NCBI RefSeq assembly: GCF_001307765.1
Contig: NZ_LKBA01000006.1
Span: 62,001 to 126,000 of the forward strand
DNA from: Aliiroseovarius crassostreae
Lineage (GTDB): Bacteria > Pseudomonadota > Alphaproteobacteria > Rhodobacterales > Rhodobacteraceae
Length of the DNA stretch: 64,000 nt
Direction of reading: 5' to 3'
The translations under genes and the position numbers were made by a program. Positions 10,220 to 19,512 of this stretch are shown piece after piece. Positions within the stretch are counted from its first letter, which is position 1; the number at the start of each line of letters is the position of its first letter. The notes beneath the pieces are model-generated. The model saw only the letters and a program-made list of their open reading frames with translations. It did not search any database and had not been told where the DNA came from.

Positions 10220-11023
10220 ATGACCCTGACCGTTCTCGACAAGATCAAAGCCTATAAGCTGGAACATGTGGCCGAATGCAAAGCCCGCCACCCGCTGTCT
10301 GAGGTAGAGGCCGCCGCGCGAAACGCCTCTGCACCCCGTGGCTTTGCCAAGGCTCTGTTGGATGCGTCGAAAACTGGTTATGGCCTGATTGCGGAAGTGA
10401 AAAAAGCCAGCCCATCCAAAGGTCTGATCCGCGAAGATTTCAACCCGCCAGAATTGGCCCGCGCCTATGAGGCCGGGGGGGCCACCTGCCTTTCCGTGCT
10501 GACCGATGGTCCGTCTTTTCAGGGCGCGGATGAGTTTCTTGTCGCGGCTCGCTCCGCCGTGTCCCTGCCCGCGCTGCGCAAGGATTTCATGTATGACACC
10601 TATCAGGTGGCCGAGGCCCGCGCGCTGGGGGCCGATTGCATCCTGATCATCATGGCCTCCGTCTCGGATGCGCAAGCCGCCGAACTGGAGGACGCAGCCT
10701 TCGGCTGGGGCATGGATGTGCTGATCGAAGTGCATGACGAGGCAGAACTGGAGCGCGCCGTGGCGCTGAAATCACCGCTTTTGGGGGTGAACAACCGCAA
10801 CCTCAAAACCTTTGAGACCACGCTCGACACCACCCGCCGTCTGTCAAAGCTGGCCCCGGCTGACCGCCATCTTGTCTGTGAAAGCGGGCTCTTCACCCCG
10901 CAGGATCTGGCCGATATGGCAGAATATGGCGCGCGCAGCTTCCTGATCGGTGAAAGCCTGATGCGCCAGGATGATGTCGAGACCGCAACCCGCACCCTTC
11001 TTGCCAACCCTGTTCCTGCCTGA
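10220..11023 (+). CDS. trpC: Indole-3-glycerol phosphate synthase
   Basis: A 267-residue TIM-barrel enzyme that closes the indole ring in tryptophan synthesis. It carries the [13 protein letters not shown] motif with catalytic Lys residues, [21 protein letters not shown], the [12 protein letters not shown] strand and the [10 protein letters not shown] phosphate-binding end. It starts four bases after ung and is followed nine bases later by moaC, which fits one transcription unit. trpA, trpB and trpF are elsewhere. Confidence 0.96.
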   Translation: MTLTVLDKIKAYKLEHVAECKARHPLSEVEAAARNASAPRGFAKALLDASKTGYGLIAEVKKASPSKGLIREDFNPPELARAYEAGGATCLSVLTDGPSFQGADEFLVAARSAVSLPALRKDFMYDTYQVAEARALGADCILIIMASVSDAQAAELEDAAFGWGMDVLIEVHDEAELERAVALKSPLLGVNNRNLKTFETTLDTTRRLSKLAPADRHLVCESGLFTPQDLADMAEYGARSFLIGESLMRQDDVETATRTLLANPVPA

Positions 11024-11032
11024 GGTAACCCC

Positions 11033-11512
11033 ATGACCAGATCACCGCTCACGCATTTCGATGCCGACGGACAGGCCCATATGGTGGATGTGTCCGACAA
11101 AGCCGTGACCGACCGCATGGCGCTGGCTGAGGGGTTTGTGAAAATGACCCCGGAGACGCTGGCGCTGATCACCGATGGCACCGCCAAGAAAGGCGACGTG
11201 CTTGGCGTGGCGCGGCTTGCCGGCATCATGGGCTGCAAACAAACCTCTGCCCTCATTCCACTGTGCCACCCGCTGCCAATCACCAAGGTCGCGCTGGAAC
11301 TGGAACCGGTGCCGGACCTGCCCGGCATCCGCATCACCGCCACGGTGAAGACCGGTGGGCAGACAGGGGTCGAAATGGAAGCCCTCACCGCGGTGTCCGT
11401 CGCCGCCCTCACCGTTTATGACATGCTCAAGGCCGCCGAAAAGGGAATGGAAATCAAAGACATCCGCCTTCTTCGCAAAGAGGGTGGAAAATCGGGTGTC
11501 TATGAAAGATGA
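11033..11512 (+). CDS. moaC: Cyclic pyranopterin monophosphate synthase accessory protein
   Basis: A 159-residue MoaC that converts the MoaA product to cyclic pyranopterin monophosphate, the first stage of molybdenum cofactor synthesis. It has [43 protein letters not shown], and the [18 protein letters not shown] active-site region. The stop overlaps the next gene by four bases. moeA, acting later in the same pathway, follows after one inserted gene. Confidence 0.96.
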   Translation: MTRSPLTHFDADGQAHMVDVSDKAVTDRMALAEGFVKMTPETLALITDGTAKKGDVLGVARLAGIMGCKQTSALIPLCHPLPITKVALELEPVPDLPGIRITATVKTGGQTGVEMEALTAVSVAALTVYDMLKAAEKGMEIKDIRLLRKEGGKSGVYER

Positions 11513-12399
11513 GCAAGGGGCGGTCTCTCGAACTCTTTTTTGTTGATGGTCGCCCCGATGGGATGCTGACCGCAGAAGTGTTTGACTGGACCGGTCATGT
11601 ATTGCGCCTGCCCCGCACCCAGCTCGTGGATGGTCTGAAACGGCCTGAGGCGCAGCAGACCGGGGTTTACATCCTGATCGGACAGGATGAAAACGGACCA
11701 CTTGCCTATATCGGCGAGACCGAGAATATGGCCGATCGGCTTAAATCGCACGCCCAGAGCCGCGACTGGTGGGACGACGCCATCCTGATCACCGCCGCCC
11801 GCGATGCGCTGCACAAGGCACATGTGAAATTTCTCGAAGCCCGGTTGATCCAACTGGCCAAAGAGGCCGGCCAAATCCGCCTGGAAAACGGCAATCAGCC
11901 CGGCGGGGCAAGCCTGAACGAAGCCCATACTGCCAATATGGAGAGCTTTCTGGACACCCTGCATATGGTGTTGCCCGCCATTCGTGTGGAGTTCTTTCAA
12001 AGCGGGCGACGCTCGCATTATGCAGAACAAATGCCCCCAGCGTCGCCAGCCTCTCCCACTTTCGTTTTTTCCTTACCTAGAAGAAGCATTCAGGCGCATG
12101 CTCGCCTTGAAGGTGCGAACATGCGGATCCTCAAGGGATCGCAGGCCAGCCTGACATGGTCAAATGCACAGCACAACCTTGGATACGCATCCTTGCACCA
12201 ATCCCTTTTCGAGACTGGCATCCTCCGGCAACTTGGTGAACTTGCCGAATTTACCGAAGACTACGCCTTTGCCAGCCCCTCGGCAGCAGCCTCAATCGTT
12301 TCCGGGAGGGCTGCCAACGGACGCACATCATGGAAACTCCCCGATGGCCGCACCTATGCCCAATGGGAAGAAGAACAACTCAACGAGGCCCCCTCATGA
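11509..12399 (+). CDS. GIY-YIG nuclease-fold protein with DUF4357-like C-terminus
   Basis: A 296-residue protein. The GIY-YIG fold lies around residues 45-130: [20 protein letters not shown] gives the paired GVY and YIG strands, and NMADRLKSH the conserved Arg region. A variable middle part is followed by a C-terminal block ([19 protein letters not shown]) like DUF4357. Such proteins are widespread accessory genes of unproven role, probably nucleases or DNA-binding proteins. It overlaps moaC by four bases and moeA by four, so it is fully embedded in the moa/moe string. The likely catalytic Glu lies in the KFLEARLIQ helix. Confidence 0.82.
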   Translation: MSKGRSLELFFVDGRPDGMLTAEVFDWTGHVLRLPRTQLVDGLKRPEAQQTGVYILIGQDENGPLAYIGETENMADRLKSHAQSRDWWDDAILITAARDALHKAHVKFLEARLIQLAKEAGQIRLENGNQPGGASLNEAHTANMESFLDTLHMVLPAIRVEFFQSGRRSHYAEQMPPASPASPTFVFSLPRRSIQAHARLEGANMRILKGSQASLTWSNAQHNLGYASLHQSLFETGILRQLGELAEFTEDYAFASPSAAASIVSGRAANGRTSWKLPDGRTYAQWEEEQLNEAPS

Positions 12400-13568
12400 T
12401 CCCCGTCACCGAAGCCCTGGCCAATCTGTTTTCTCTGGTAAATCCGCTCAATCGCGAAGAGGTGCCTTTGGCCGAGGCCGCGGGCCGCGTGCTGGCCTCC
12501 CCGGTGACCGCCACCCGTCAGCAGCCCCCCTTTGCGGCCTCCGCCATGGATGGCTATGCGGTAAACGGCGTGGAAGCAGACCCCGAGGCGATGTTCCGGG
12601 TGATCGGAGAAAGCGCCGCCGGGCACGGGTTTGATGGCAAGCTTGGCGCAGGGCAATGCGTGCGCATCTTTACCGGCGCCCCGATGCCCGAAGGGGCAAA
12701 TCGCGTTATTATTCAAGAAGATGTGACCCGAAAAGGGGATCTGATCACCCTGGGGCGCAAACTGGATAAAGGGCCTCATGTGCGCCCCGAGGGGGCTGAT
12801 TTCGCGGTTGGGGATCAGGTCGAGGCCCCCTTGGTGCTGACCCCGGCCCATCTGGCTCTGATTGCGGCCATGAACACCCCGAAGGTGCAGGTGTATCGCA
12901 AACCCGTTGTGGCCCTGATGGCCACCGGGGACGAACTGGTCATGCCCGGAGAAAATCCCGGCCCGGACCAGATCATTTCCTCAAACACCTTTGGCCTCAA
13001 AGCCCTGATCGAAGAAAACGGCGGGGAAGCCCGTATGCTGCCCATCGCGCGCGACAATCACGACAGCCTGCGCATGGCATTTGAACTCTGCACCGGGGCA
13101 GATCTGATTGTGACCATTGGCGGGGCCTCGGTCGGCGATCATGATCTGGTGGGTGAGGTGACCGAAGAGCTCGGGATGGCACGCAGTTTTTACAAGGTGG
13201 CAATGCGACCGGGCAAACCGTTGATGGCAGGCAAGCTCGGGAACACACCGGTGATCGGGCTGCCGGGCAATCCGGTCTCGGCCATGGTCTGTGGGCATGT
13301 GTTCCTGGTGCCGGCCCTGCGCGCGATGCAGGGGTTGGGCAAGGCCGCGGCCCCGCGTTACACCGCCCGCCTGGGTGCGGATATTTCCGCCAATGGCCCC
13401 CGGGAACATTATATGCGCGCGGTCGTGGCCAATGGAGAAATTACAGCTTGCAATCAACAAGATAGCGCCCTCCTGTCGGTTCTTGCAGGGGCCAATGCCC
13501 TGTTGATCCGTCCGGTCAGCGATCCAGCTCAGCCCGCCGGGACGCTTGTGGAATATCTTGCTATTTGA
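12396..13568 (+). CDS. moeA: Molybdopterin molybdenumtransferase
   Basis: A 390-residue MoeA that inserts molybdenum into adenylylated molybdopterin. Domains seen are the N-terminal [12 protein letters not shown] segment, the PFAASAMDGYAV block, the central MogA-like domain with GDELVMPGE and TIGGASVGDHD, and the C-terminal beta domain with GLPGNPVSAMV. ATG 12396 overlaps the upstream stop (ATGA). It ends 177 bases before lexA, with an SOS-controlled promoter between. Confidence 0.96.
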   Translation: MIPVTEALANLFSLVNPLNREEVPLAEAAGRVLASPVTATRQQPPFAASAMDGYAVNGVEADPEAMFRVIGESAAGHGFDGKLGAGQCVRIFTGAPMPEGANRVIIQEDVTRKGDLITLGRKLDKGPHVRPEGADFAVGDQVEAPLVLTPAHLALIAAMNTPKVQVYRKPVVALMATGDELVMPGENPGPDQIISSNTFGLKALIEENGGEARMLPIARDNHDSLRMAFELCTGADLIVTIGGASVGDHDLVGEVTEELGMARSFYKVAMRPGKPLMAGKLGNTPVIGLPGNPVSAMVCGHVFLVPALRAMQGLGKAAAPRYTARLGADISANGPREHYMRAVVANGEITACNQQDSALLSVLAGANALLIRPVSDPAQPAGTLVEYLAI

Positions 13569-13607
13569 CGGGCAGGTACGGCTTGTTAACCACTCCTTTA
13601 CCTCAAG

Positions 13608-13647
13608 TTGACACAAACAGAGAACATGGGTAGAACAGAGGCTGAAC
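13608..13647 (+). promoter_or_regulatory. lexA promoter with two overlapping SOS boxes
   Basis: TTGACA at 13608-13613 and TAGAAC at 13631-13636 (17-bp spacer) form a likely promoter. GAAC occurs at 13622, 13633 and 13644, each separated by exactly seven bases, giving two overlapping GAAC-N7-GAAC boxes of the alphaproteobacterial LexA type. One box covers the -10 element, so LexA should block its own transcription. Confidence 0.8.
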
Positions 13648-13745
13648 ACCCGGTAATATCGGGACGATTGGTCCCTGCGTGAGCATCGCCCGTGATGATG
13701 CCCCACCGAAGGGGATGTGCCAAATAACAACGGAGGTAAGTGCAA

Positions 13746-14450
13746 GTGCTGACCCGTAAGCAATTGGAACTTCTGGATTTTATCCACAAACGCATCCAGC
13801 GCGATGGCGTTCCCCCCAGCTTTGATGAAATGAAGGAAGCGCTGGATCTGCGGTCGAAATCGGGTATTCACCGACTGATCACCGCCCTGGAGGAGCGTGG
13901 TTTCATCCGTCGCCTTGCCCATCGCGCCCGTGCCATTGAAATCGTGAAGCTGCCCGAAACCATGGAAAACGCGGGTCGGGCCGGGTTTGAACCCAAGGTG
14001 ATCGAAGGCGACCGCCCCGAAACTCCGCCTGCGGCACTGGCGGTGGAGGCCGAAGCCGCGATGGGGGTAAGCACCCTGCCACTGCTGGGCAGGATCGCCG
14101 CTGGCGTACCGATAGAAGCCATAACCGATGGGGCGCAACGCGTGTCAGTGCCCCAAACCATGCTAGGCCATGGGGGGCAACATTACGCCCTTGAAGTAAC
14201 AGGGGATTCCATGATCGACGCCGGCATCAACAATGGCGATATCGTGGTCATCCGAGAGACCAGCCATGCCGAAAACGGTGAAATTGTCGTGGCCCAGATC
14301 GAAGGGTATGAAGCCACGCTGAAACGCTTTCGCAAGACCAATGGCATGATCGCCCTTGAAGCTGCCAATCCGAATTATGAATCCCGCATTCTGCCCGAAG
14401 GCGCCGTCAAGGTTCAGGGCAAGCTGGTTGGGTTGATCCGCACCTACTGA
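13746..14450 (+). CDS. lexA: LexA repressor
   Basis: A 234-residue SOS repressor. The N-terminal winged helix ([33 protein letters not shown]) binds SOS boxes. The Ala119-Gly120 self-cleavage site lies in [11 protein letters not shown], and the Ser155-Lys193 dyad in GDSMIDAG and [12 protein letters not shown] 13746 is chosen because GGAGG lies nine bases upstream; a GTG at 13740 would leave only three. Upstream GAAC repeats indicate autoregulation. A strong terminator follows. Confidence 0.95.
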   Translation: MLTRKQLELLDFIHKRIQRDGVPPSFDEMKEALDLRSKSGIHRLITALEERGFIRRLAHRARAIEIVKLPETMENAGRAGFEPKVIEGDRPETPPAALAVEAEAAMGVSTLPLLGRIAAGVPIEAITDGAQRVSVPQTMLGHGGQHYALEVTGDSMIDAGINNGDIVVIRETSHAENGEIVVAQIEGYEATLKRFRKTNGMIALEAANPNYESRILPEGAVKVQGKLVGLIRTY

Positions 14451-14478
14451 TTTCGATGCGATCTGCCGTAAACACCAA

Positions 14479-14509
14479 GAAAAAGGGAGGCTCACCGCCT
14501 CCCTTTTTC
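14479..14509. terminator. Bidirectional terminator between lexA and phaR
   Basis: A 13-bp stem, GAAAAAGGGAGGC pairing with GCCTCCCTTTTTC around loop TCACC. A- and T-runs on both sides allow termination of lexA on the plus strand and of phaR on the minus strand. Confidence 0.8.
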
Positions 14510-14621
14510 GTCTTTTAAAGCCTTCTTTGCCAAGAACAAAGCCGGCCGGGCGATGTGGAAACTTCAAGGCAACTGGCGCATTTGCACAGCCGCCCCTGAA
14601 CCTGCTCACAATCCCCTCAGA

Positions 14622-15179
14622 TCAGCCCAGACCAGAGAGTTTTTTCTGCAGCTCTGCCAGTTGTTTCTTGATCTCGCTCAGCTCCTCATCCTTGGACCCA
14701 TTTTCCCCATCCTCTTTCGCAGAGGGGGCCGATCCAGCGGCAAAGCCGCCCATCAGGGCTTTCAGAAAGGCCTCTTGCTGCGCCTGCATCGCTTCCAGAC
14801 CCGGCATATTGGCCATTGGGTGGCCCATCGTGCCCAGGTTTTCCATCATCTTGCTCTGCCCTTCGCGCAACATCTCAAAGCTTGCCGCAAGGAATTGCGG
14901 CACCACGCTTTGCGCCTGCGTCGAATAGGAGCGCACCAGATCCGTCAGAACATCGACAGGCAGGACATTTTCCCCCCGGCTTTCATGTTCCGCAATGATT
15001 TGAAGCAGATACTGCCGTGTCAGGTCATCTCCGGATTTCAGATCAATAATCTGAACATTCCGCCCGTCGCGGATAAAGCCCGCGATATCGTCCAGCGTCA
15101 CATAGTCGGATGTTTCAGTGTTATAGAGCCGCCGACTGGCATAGCGTTTGATCAGCAGCGTATCGTGTTGTTGTACCAT
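14622..15179 (-). CDS. phaR: Polyhydroxyalkanoate synthesis repressor
   Basis: A 185-residue PhaR. The N-terminal PHB/PHA accumulation regulator DNA-binding domain (LIKRYASRRLYNTETSDYVTL, IRDGRNVQIIDLKSGDDLT) is followed by the PHB-binding domain and a C-terminal coiled-coil-like tail (EELSEIKKQLAELQKKL). It represses phasin and synthase genes until free PHA granules titrate it away. ATG 15179 follows GGGGGAGGAAAA; an in-frame ATG at 15215 would lie upstream of this site. A CTGCAGTGCA site upstream suggests autoregulation. Confidence 0.93.
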   Translation of the reverse strand: MVQQHDTLLIKRYASRRLYNTETSDYVTLDDIAGFIRDGRNVQIIDLKSGDDLTRQYLLQIIAEHESRGENVLPVDVLTDLVRSYSTQAQSVVPQFLAASFEMLREGQSKMMENLGTMGHPMANMPGLEAMQAQQEAFLKALMGGFAAGSAPSAKEDGENGSKDEELSEIKKQLAELQKKLSGLG

Positions 15180-15221
15180 TTTTCCTCCCCCGACTGCACC
15201 TGCCTTGAGCGGCATTTTGTG

Positions 15222-15231
15222 CTGCAGTGCA
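15222..15231. promoter_or_regulatory. Putative PhaR site upstream of phaR
   Basis: CTGCAGTGCA, the reverse complement of TGCACTGCAG, matches the core of the CTGC-N3-GCAG sites found before phaP and between phaC and phaZ. It lies about 43 bases before the phaR start. Confidence 0.5.
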
Positions 15232-15279
15232 AAAAGCCTATGCCAGCGTGCCAGTCATTGGCAAGCCTGTTGACCACAA

Positions 15280-15312
15280 AAGAATAGAAAAGGGCGCACC
15301 AAAGGCGCGCCC
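15280..15312 (-). terminator. Terminator after phaP (minus strand)
   Basis: On the minus strand GGGCGCGCC, loop TTT, GGTGCGCCC (one mismatch) is followed by TTTTCTATTC. It lies 44 bases past the phasin stop. Confidence 0.75.
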
Positions 15313-15355
15313 AGGGTCAGGTGCCGGGGGGAGGACCCGACAGAGTGTAACCCGA

Positions 15356-15805
15356 TTATTTCGCGGCAGCGGTGGCCTTTTTGGTGGCTTTCTGCACCTC
15401 TTCGCCAGCTTTTTTCACAGCAGCCTGGGCTTCTTCGCCCATTTCTTTGCCCGCAGCCATCATCAGTTCGACGGTTTCGGCTTGAACGCGCTTGGCAACT
15501 TCTGCAAAAGCGGCCATGTTTTCGGCAGCCAGTTCAGCCTGGGCCGAAGCGAAATCGGTCACGGCTTTTGAGTAATCAGCAGCGTCTTCTTTGGCGGCGG
15601 TCACGTCGCCGATTTTGGCCAGGGTCTCTTTGGTCCATTTGGTCGAGATTTCAGCCGATTTGTCAGCAGCCTGCAGAGCCACTTTCGAGAATTTCTCGCC
15701 CAGTTCAGCCTGATTTTTGAAAGCGTCTTGCGCGATGGACATATCCACCGGGAAGTTGCTCATCATCTCTTGGAACATCTTGGTGAAGTCTTGCGTCTTG
15801 GTCAT
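15356..15805 (-). CDS. phaP: Phasin
   Basis: A 149-residue granule-coating phasin, almost entirely amphipathic alpha helix. It has a phasin_2-like core (FQEMMSNFPVDMSIAQDAF, then many Ala/Lys/Glu heptads) and a Lys/Ala-rich tail (KKAGEEVQKATKKATAAAK) that could contact nucleic acid or the granule surface. Phasins limit granule size and are abundant during PHA accumulation. GGAGAT lies before the ATG. Two CTGC-N3-GCAG sites upstream indicate PhaR control. Confidence 0.93.
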   Translation of the reverse strand: MTKTQDFTKMFQEMMSNFPVDMSIAQDAFKNQAELGEKFSKVALQAADKSAEISTKWTKETLAKIGDVTAAKEDAADYSKAVTDFASAQAELAAENMAAFAEVAKRVQAETVELMMAAGKEMGEEAQAAVKKAGEEVQKATKKATAAAK

Positions 15806-15958
15806 TGGTCATCTCCGAATTTTGCGGCCGCCGGGAGGAATAGGAGGAGGAGCGGCCAGGATATAGTCTGTCTGTTGCAACCTGCCAGTCCGCCCTGCGG
15901 GGATCACCCTGCTGTTTTTCGGCAAACCAACTTGCTGCGCCTGCAAAGAATATGGATG

Positions 15959-15995
15959 CTGCATCGCAGCAAATCAAGTTCTTTCTGCACTGCAG
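15959..15995. promoter_or_regulatory. Two PhaR-type sites upstream of phaP
   Basis: CTGC-ATC-GCAG at 15959-15969 and CTGC-ACT-GCAG at 15985-15995, 26 bp apart. PhaR of Paracoccus and Rhodobacter is known to recognise TGC-rich sites of this form. They lie 150-190 bp before the phaP start. Confidence 0.65.
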
Positions 15996-16036
15996 CATGT
16001 AAAACTTGTGTGACAGACAAAAAATGCGGAGATTCA

Positions 16037-16060
16037 GGGGGTTGCAAAAAATGCAACCCC
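16037..16060 (-). terminator. Terminator-like hairpin after phaC
   Basis: GGGGTTGCA (16038-16046) pairs perfectly with TGCAACCCC (16052-16060) around AAAAA, a few bases beyond the phaC stop. A T-run follows only about 15 bases later, so efficiency is uncertain. Confidence 0.5.
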
Positions 16061-16067
16061 AGATAGT

Positions 16068-17870
16068 TCAGCTCTTTTTCGCCACAACGTAGGTTCCGGG
16101 TGCCGGTGCCAGCACGTCGTTGGTCGAATCACCCGGCACACGCGCGGCCTGCTTTTTCCCGGATTTGGCCGAGAGCCATTTGTCCCAACGCCCCCACCAG
16201 GACCCTTCATGGAAAGTCGCCCCTTCCATCCAGTCATCCGCACGCTGGGGCCATTCCGTGTTGGTATAATGGCCATATTTCTTTTTGGAGGGCGGATTGA
16301 CGATGCCTGCGATATGGCCGGATTCCGATACGATGAAGGTGCGATCTTTTGACGTGGTGCGCCGCATCCCGATGTAAGAGCTTTTCCAGGCCGCGATATG
16401 GTCAGTTTCGCAGGCAATGGCACACAGCGGGACATCGACATCCTCGATAGACAGATGTTCGCCCAGCAGTTCAAAGTCCCCCAGCGCAAACTCATTCCCC
16501 TGACACAGACCGCGCAGATACTCCACAGTCATTCTGGCCGGCAGGTTGGTGCTGTCCCCATTCCAGTACAATAAATCAAAGGCGGGTGGCGTTTTACCCA
16601 GCATGTAGCTGTTGATCGCCGGGCCATAGACCAGATCATTCGGGCGCAGATACGAGAAGGTGCGCGACATGAAGAAACTGTCGAGATAGCCCTTGGAATT
16701 GACTTCTTCCTCGATGCCATCGACAAAATCATCGTCAAGGAACACGCCCACTTCCCCCTGATCGGAGAAATCGGTGAGCGTGGTAAAGAACGTGGCAGAA
16801 TTGATCGACGTGTCACCGCGTTTCTTCATCAGCGACAGGGTCAGAGACAGGGTGGTGCCCGCGATGCAATAGCCCACCACATTGACCTTTTTCTGCTTGG
16901 TGATCTTCTTCACCTCTTCGATCGCGGCCAGATAGCCTTCCTCGATATAGGTCCCCATTCCCACGTCACGATAGCTTTCGTCAGGGTTGGCCCAGCTGAC
17001 CACAAACAGCGTGTATCCCTGATCGACAATCCATTTGATCAGGCTATTTTGTTCTTTCAGATCAAGAATATAGAACTTGTTGATCCAGGGTGGAAAGATG
17101 ATCAGCGGGCGGGCATGCACCTGTTCCGTGGTGGGCGCATACTGGATAAGTTCAATCATCCGGTTGCGAAACACCACAGACCCTTCGGTAGTGGCGATAT
17201 TGGCCCCGACCTCAAACGCACTCTCATCCACCAGCTTGACCAACAGCTCACCGTCATTGGCTTCCAGATCATTGACCAGGTTTTCCAGCCCATCCACAAG
17301 CGACCGGCCTTCGGTCTCGATCGCCCGCTCCATCGCGTCGGGGTTGGTCGCGAGATAGTTGGTCGGGCTCATCAGGTCGATCAGTTGCTGGTTGAAGAAG
17401 GCCAGCTTGGTGCGTTCGCGTTCGCTCAGCCCCTCAACCCGGTCGAGATTTTCATGCATCGCTTCCGCCGCCAGCATATATTGCTGCTTGAGGTAGCTGT
17501 AATAGGGATGCGTGTCCCACAGGGGATTGGAAAAACGGCGATCCTTGGTGGCCGGAGCCTCCGGCGCTTTGAACTCGCCGGTTTTCATGCCCTCGGTCAT
17601 CGCCTGCTGGGCGTCCATCGCATGTTGCAGACTTTTGCCCCAGAAATTCACCTGCTGCTCAATGATCTTTGCCGGGTTGGTCATCAGTTCATTCCAATAG
17701 GCGGTAGAGGTCTTGAGCAGAAAATCCTGCCCCGGCCCCTGCAGGCTCTGCCGCACCGCCTTGCGCCCGGCAAGCACCGCAGACAATCGGGCTGACAACG
17801 TCTCAATCCGGGCAAGGTTTTCGTTCAGTTCACTTACATCCTGGCCTGGATTTTTTTGATCTGTTGTCAT
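16068..17870 (-). CDS. phaC: Class I poly(3-hydroxyalkanoate) synthase
   Basis: A 600-residue PHA polymerase that joins 3-hydroxyacyl-CoA units on the granule surface. The lipase-like box GYCIAG places the nucleophile at Cys335. The catalytic Asp lies in ACETDHIAAW and the His in SGHIAGIVNPP. The conserved FPPWINKFYILDL and VSWANPDESY segments are present, and length fits class I synthases. A GGGGGAA ribosome site precedes ATG 17870. It is divergent from phaZ across a 161-bp region packed with PhaR-type sites. Confidence 0.96.
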   Translation of the reverse strand: MTTDQKNPGQDVSELNENLARIETLSARLSAVLAGRKAVRQSLQGPGQDFLLKTSTAYWNELMTNPAKIIEQQVNFWGKSLQHAMDAQQAMTEGMKTGEFKAPEAPATKDRRFSNPLWDTHPYYSYLKQQYMLAAEAMHENLDRVEGLSERERTKLAFFNQQLIDLMSPTNYLATNPDAMERAIETEGRSLVDGLENLVNDLEANDGELLVKLVDESAFEVGANIATTEGSVVFRNRMIELIQYAPTTEQVHARPLIIFPPWINKFYILDLKEQNSLIKWIVDQGYTLFVVSWANPDESYRDVGMGTYIEEGYLAAIEEVKKITKQKKVNVVGYCIAGTTLSLTLSLMKKRGDTSINSATFFTTLTDFSDQGEVGVFLDDDFVDGIEEEVNSKGYLDSFFMSRTFSYLRPNDLVYGPAINSYMLGKTPPAFDLLYWNGDSTNLPARMTVEYLRGLCQGNEFALGDFELLGEHLSIEDVDVPLCAIACETDHIAAWKSSYIGMRRTTSKDRTFIVSESGHIAGIVNPPSKKKYGHYTNTEWPQRADDWMEGATFHEGSWWGRWDKWLSAKSGKKQAARVPGDSTNDVLAPAPGTYVVAKKS

Positions 17871-17897
17871 GGTGAAATATTCCCCCTATCTTATTTC

Positions 17898-17952
17898 GCA
17901 CTTGCAGCATAAAATATATCTGCACTGCAGCATTGTCAAAACCGCACCGCAG
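17898..17952. promoter_or_regulatory. PhaR-type operator array between phaC and phaZ
   Basis: Three related sites, GCACTTGCAG at 17898-17907, CTGC-ACT-GCAG at 17920-17930 and CGCACCGCAG at 17943-17952. Their GCAG halves start at 17904, 17927 and 17949, about two helical turns apart, so bound PhaR dimers would face the same side and could control both divergent genes. Confidence 0.65.
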
Positions 17953-18031
17953 CATAGCAAATATTGCATGTGTTCATGACTATGCGGTAACAAAGCTGGA
18001 AAATGCAAAGGGTAAATGAAAGGGGTTCTGA

Positions 18032-19393
18032 ATGCGGTACATGGCGACATATGATCTGATGGAGACGTTGCGAAACACCAACCAGTGGCTGGGCGCGACG
18101 GCTGCCGCTCTTGGCTCCTACCCGGCAACGGCCCTTGTTCCCAACCCCTTCTTCCAGATGATGGCAGCCTGGGGCGGCGTCACCGAACGCACCTTCCACC
18201 GCATGACCGTGAAGCCTGACTGGGGCATCAAAACGGTGGTCACCAAAGATGGTCGTGAGCGTCTGGTCGAGGTTGAAAAACTGGTCGAACGCCCCTTTGG
18301 CGACCTGATCAAATTCAACGCTGTTGGTCGCGCCCCGCGTGAGCGCCGCATCCTGCTGATCGCCCCCATGTCGGGCCATTACGCGACGCTGCTGCGCTCA
18401 ACCGTGAACAGCCTTCTTCCCGAGGCGGATGTCTATGTGACCGACTGGCACAATGCCCGCGACATCCCGGTCTCGGAAGGCAAGTTCGATATCGAAGACT
18501 ACACCCTCTATCTTGTTGATTTCATGCGCCATCTTGGCCCGGACATCAATGTGATCGCCGTGTGCCAACCGGCCCCCCTGACCCTGGCAGCCACGGCCTA
18601 TCTGGCCGAGCTGGACCCCGAAGCACAGCCCCAGACCCTTACCCTGATCGGGGGGCCAATCGACCCTGATGCCGCCGCCACGGACGTAACCGATTTCGGG
18701 CGCCGTGTGACCATGGGACAGCTGGAGGAAATGGCCATCCAGCGCGTTGGTTTCAAATATGCTGGCGCAGGTCGCATGGTCTATCCGGGCCTGCTGCAAC
18801 TTGCCGGGTTCATGTCAATGAACGCCGAAATGCACTCCAAGGCTTTCGCGGATCAGATCATGCGCGTGACCAAAGGCGAGGCGTCGGATCACGACAAGCA
18901 CAACATGTTCTATGACGAATATCTCGCCGTGATGGACATGACCGCGGAGTTCTACCTCTCCACCGTTGAACGCCTGTTCAAGGACAGCGAGATTGCCCGC
19001 AATGCATTTGTCGTGAACGGGCACAAGATCGATATCGGCAAGGTCACCGATGTGGCCGTGAAAACCGTGGAAGGGTCCAAGGACGACATCACAGCGCCGG
19101 GGCAATGCGTTGCCGCGCTGGATCTTCTGACCGGGCTGCCCGAGGATAAGAAAGCCAGTCATCTGGAGCCGGGCGCGGGTCATTACGGCATCTTTGCCGG
19201 CAAGAGCTGGCGCAACAATATTCGTCCCATGGTCCTTGATTTCATTGATCAAAATGCCGGCACCCATGCCAAGCAAGCCGAAAAGAAACGGGCGGAAAAG
19301 GCCAAGGCCAAAACAGCTCCCCCTGCGGCCAAAGCAAAGGCCGAGCCCAGTTCATCGGACGAAGGCGGCCTGCCCACGCGAATCCCAGTGTGA
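18032..19393 (+). CDS. phaZ: Intracellular polyhydroxyalkanoate depolymerase
   Basis: A 453-residue intracellular PHA depolymerase that mobilises the storage polymer. The nucleophile is probably Cys178 in AVCQPAPLTLAA, the Cys-type lipase box of these enzymes, with a C-terminal His in EPGAGHYGIFAG. The last 50 residues are Lys/Ala-rich and end in LPTRIPV. A start at ATG 18041 would remove three residues and is equally possible. Placed back to back with phaC, it suggests joint control of synthesis and breakdown. Confidence 0.94.
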   Translation: MRYMATYDLMETLRNTNQWLGATAAALGSYPATALVPNPFFQMMAAWGGVTERTFHRMTVKPDWGIKTVVTKDGRERLVEVEKLVERPFGDLIKFNAVGRAPRERRILLIAPMSGHYATLLRSTVNSLLPEADVYVTDWHNARDIPVSEGKFDIEDYTLYLVDFMRHLGPDINVIAVCQPAPLTLAATAYLAELDPEAQPQTLTLIGGPIDPDAAATDVTDFGRRVTMGQLEEMAIQRVGFKYAGAGRMVYPGLLQLAGFMSMNAEMHSKAFADQIMRVTKGEASDHDKHNMFYDEYLAVMDMTAEFYLSTVERLFKDSEIARNAFVVNGHKIDIGKVTDVAVKTVEGSKDDITAPGQCVAALDLLTGLPEDKKASHLEPGAGHYGIFAGKSWRNNIRPMVLDFIDQNAGTHAKQAEKKRAEKAKAKTAPPAAKAKAEPSSSDEGGLPTRIPV

Positions 19394-19432
19394 TTCGCGC
19401 GATCACCCGGCACATCACCTGACCTCAGACAC

Positions 19433-19460
19433 AAAAGGCACCCAACCGGGTGCCTTTTTT
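19433..19460 (+). terminator. Rho-independent terminator after phaZ
   Basis: AAAAGGCACCC and GGGTGCCTTTT form an 11-bp stem with loop AACC and end in a T-run. Confidence 0.85.
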
Positions 19461-19512
19461 CTGTTTCTGCCCCTGCCCGGGTCACATTTTGGCAGGTCCG
19501 CATTGTCGCAAG

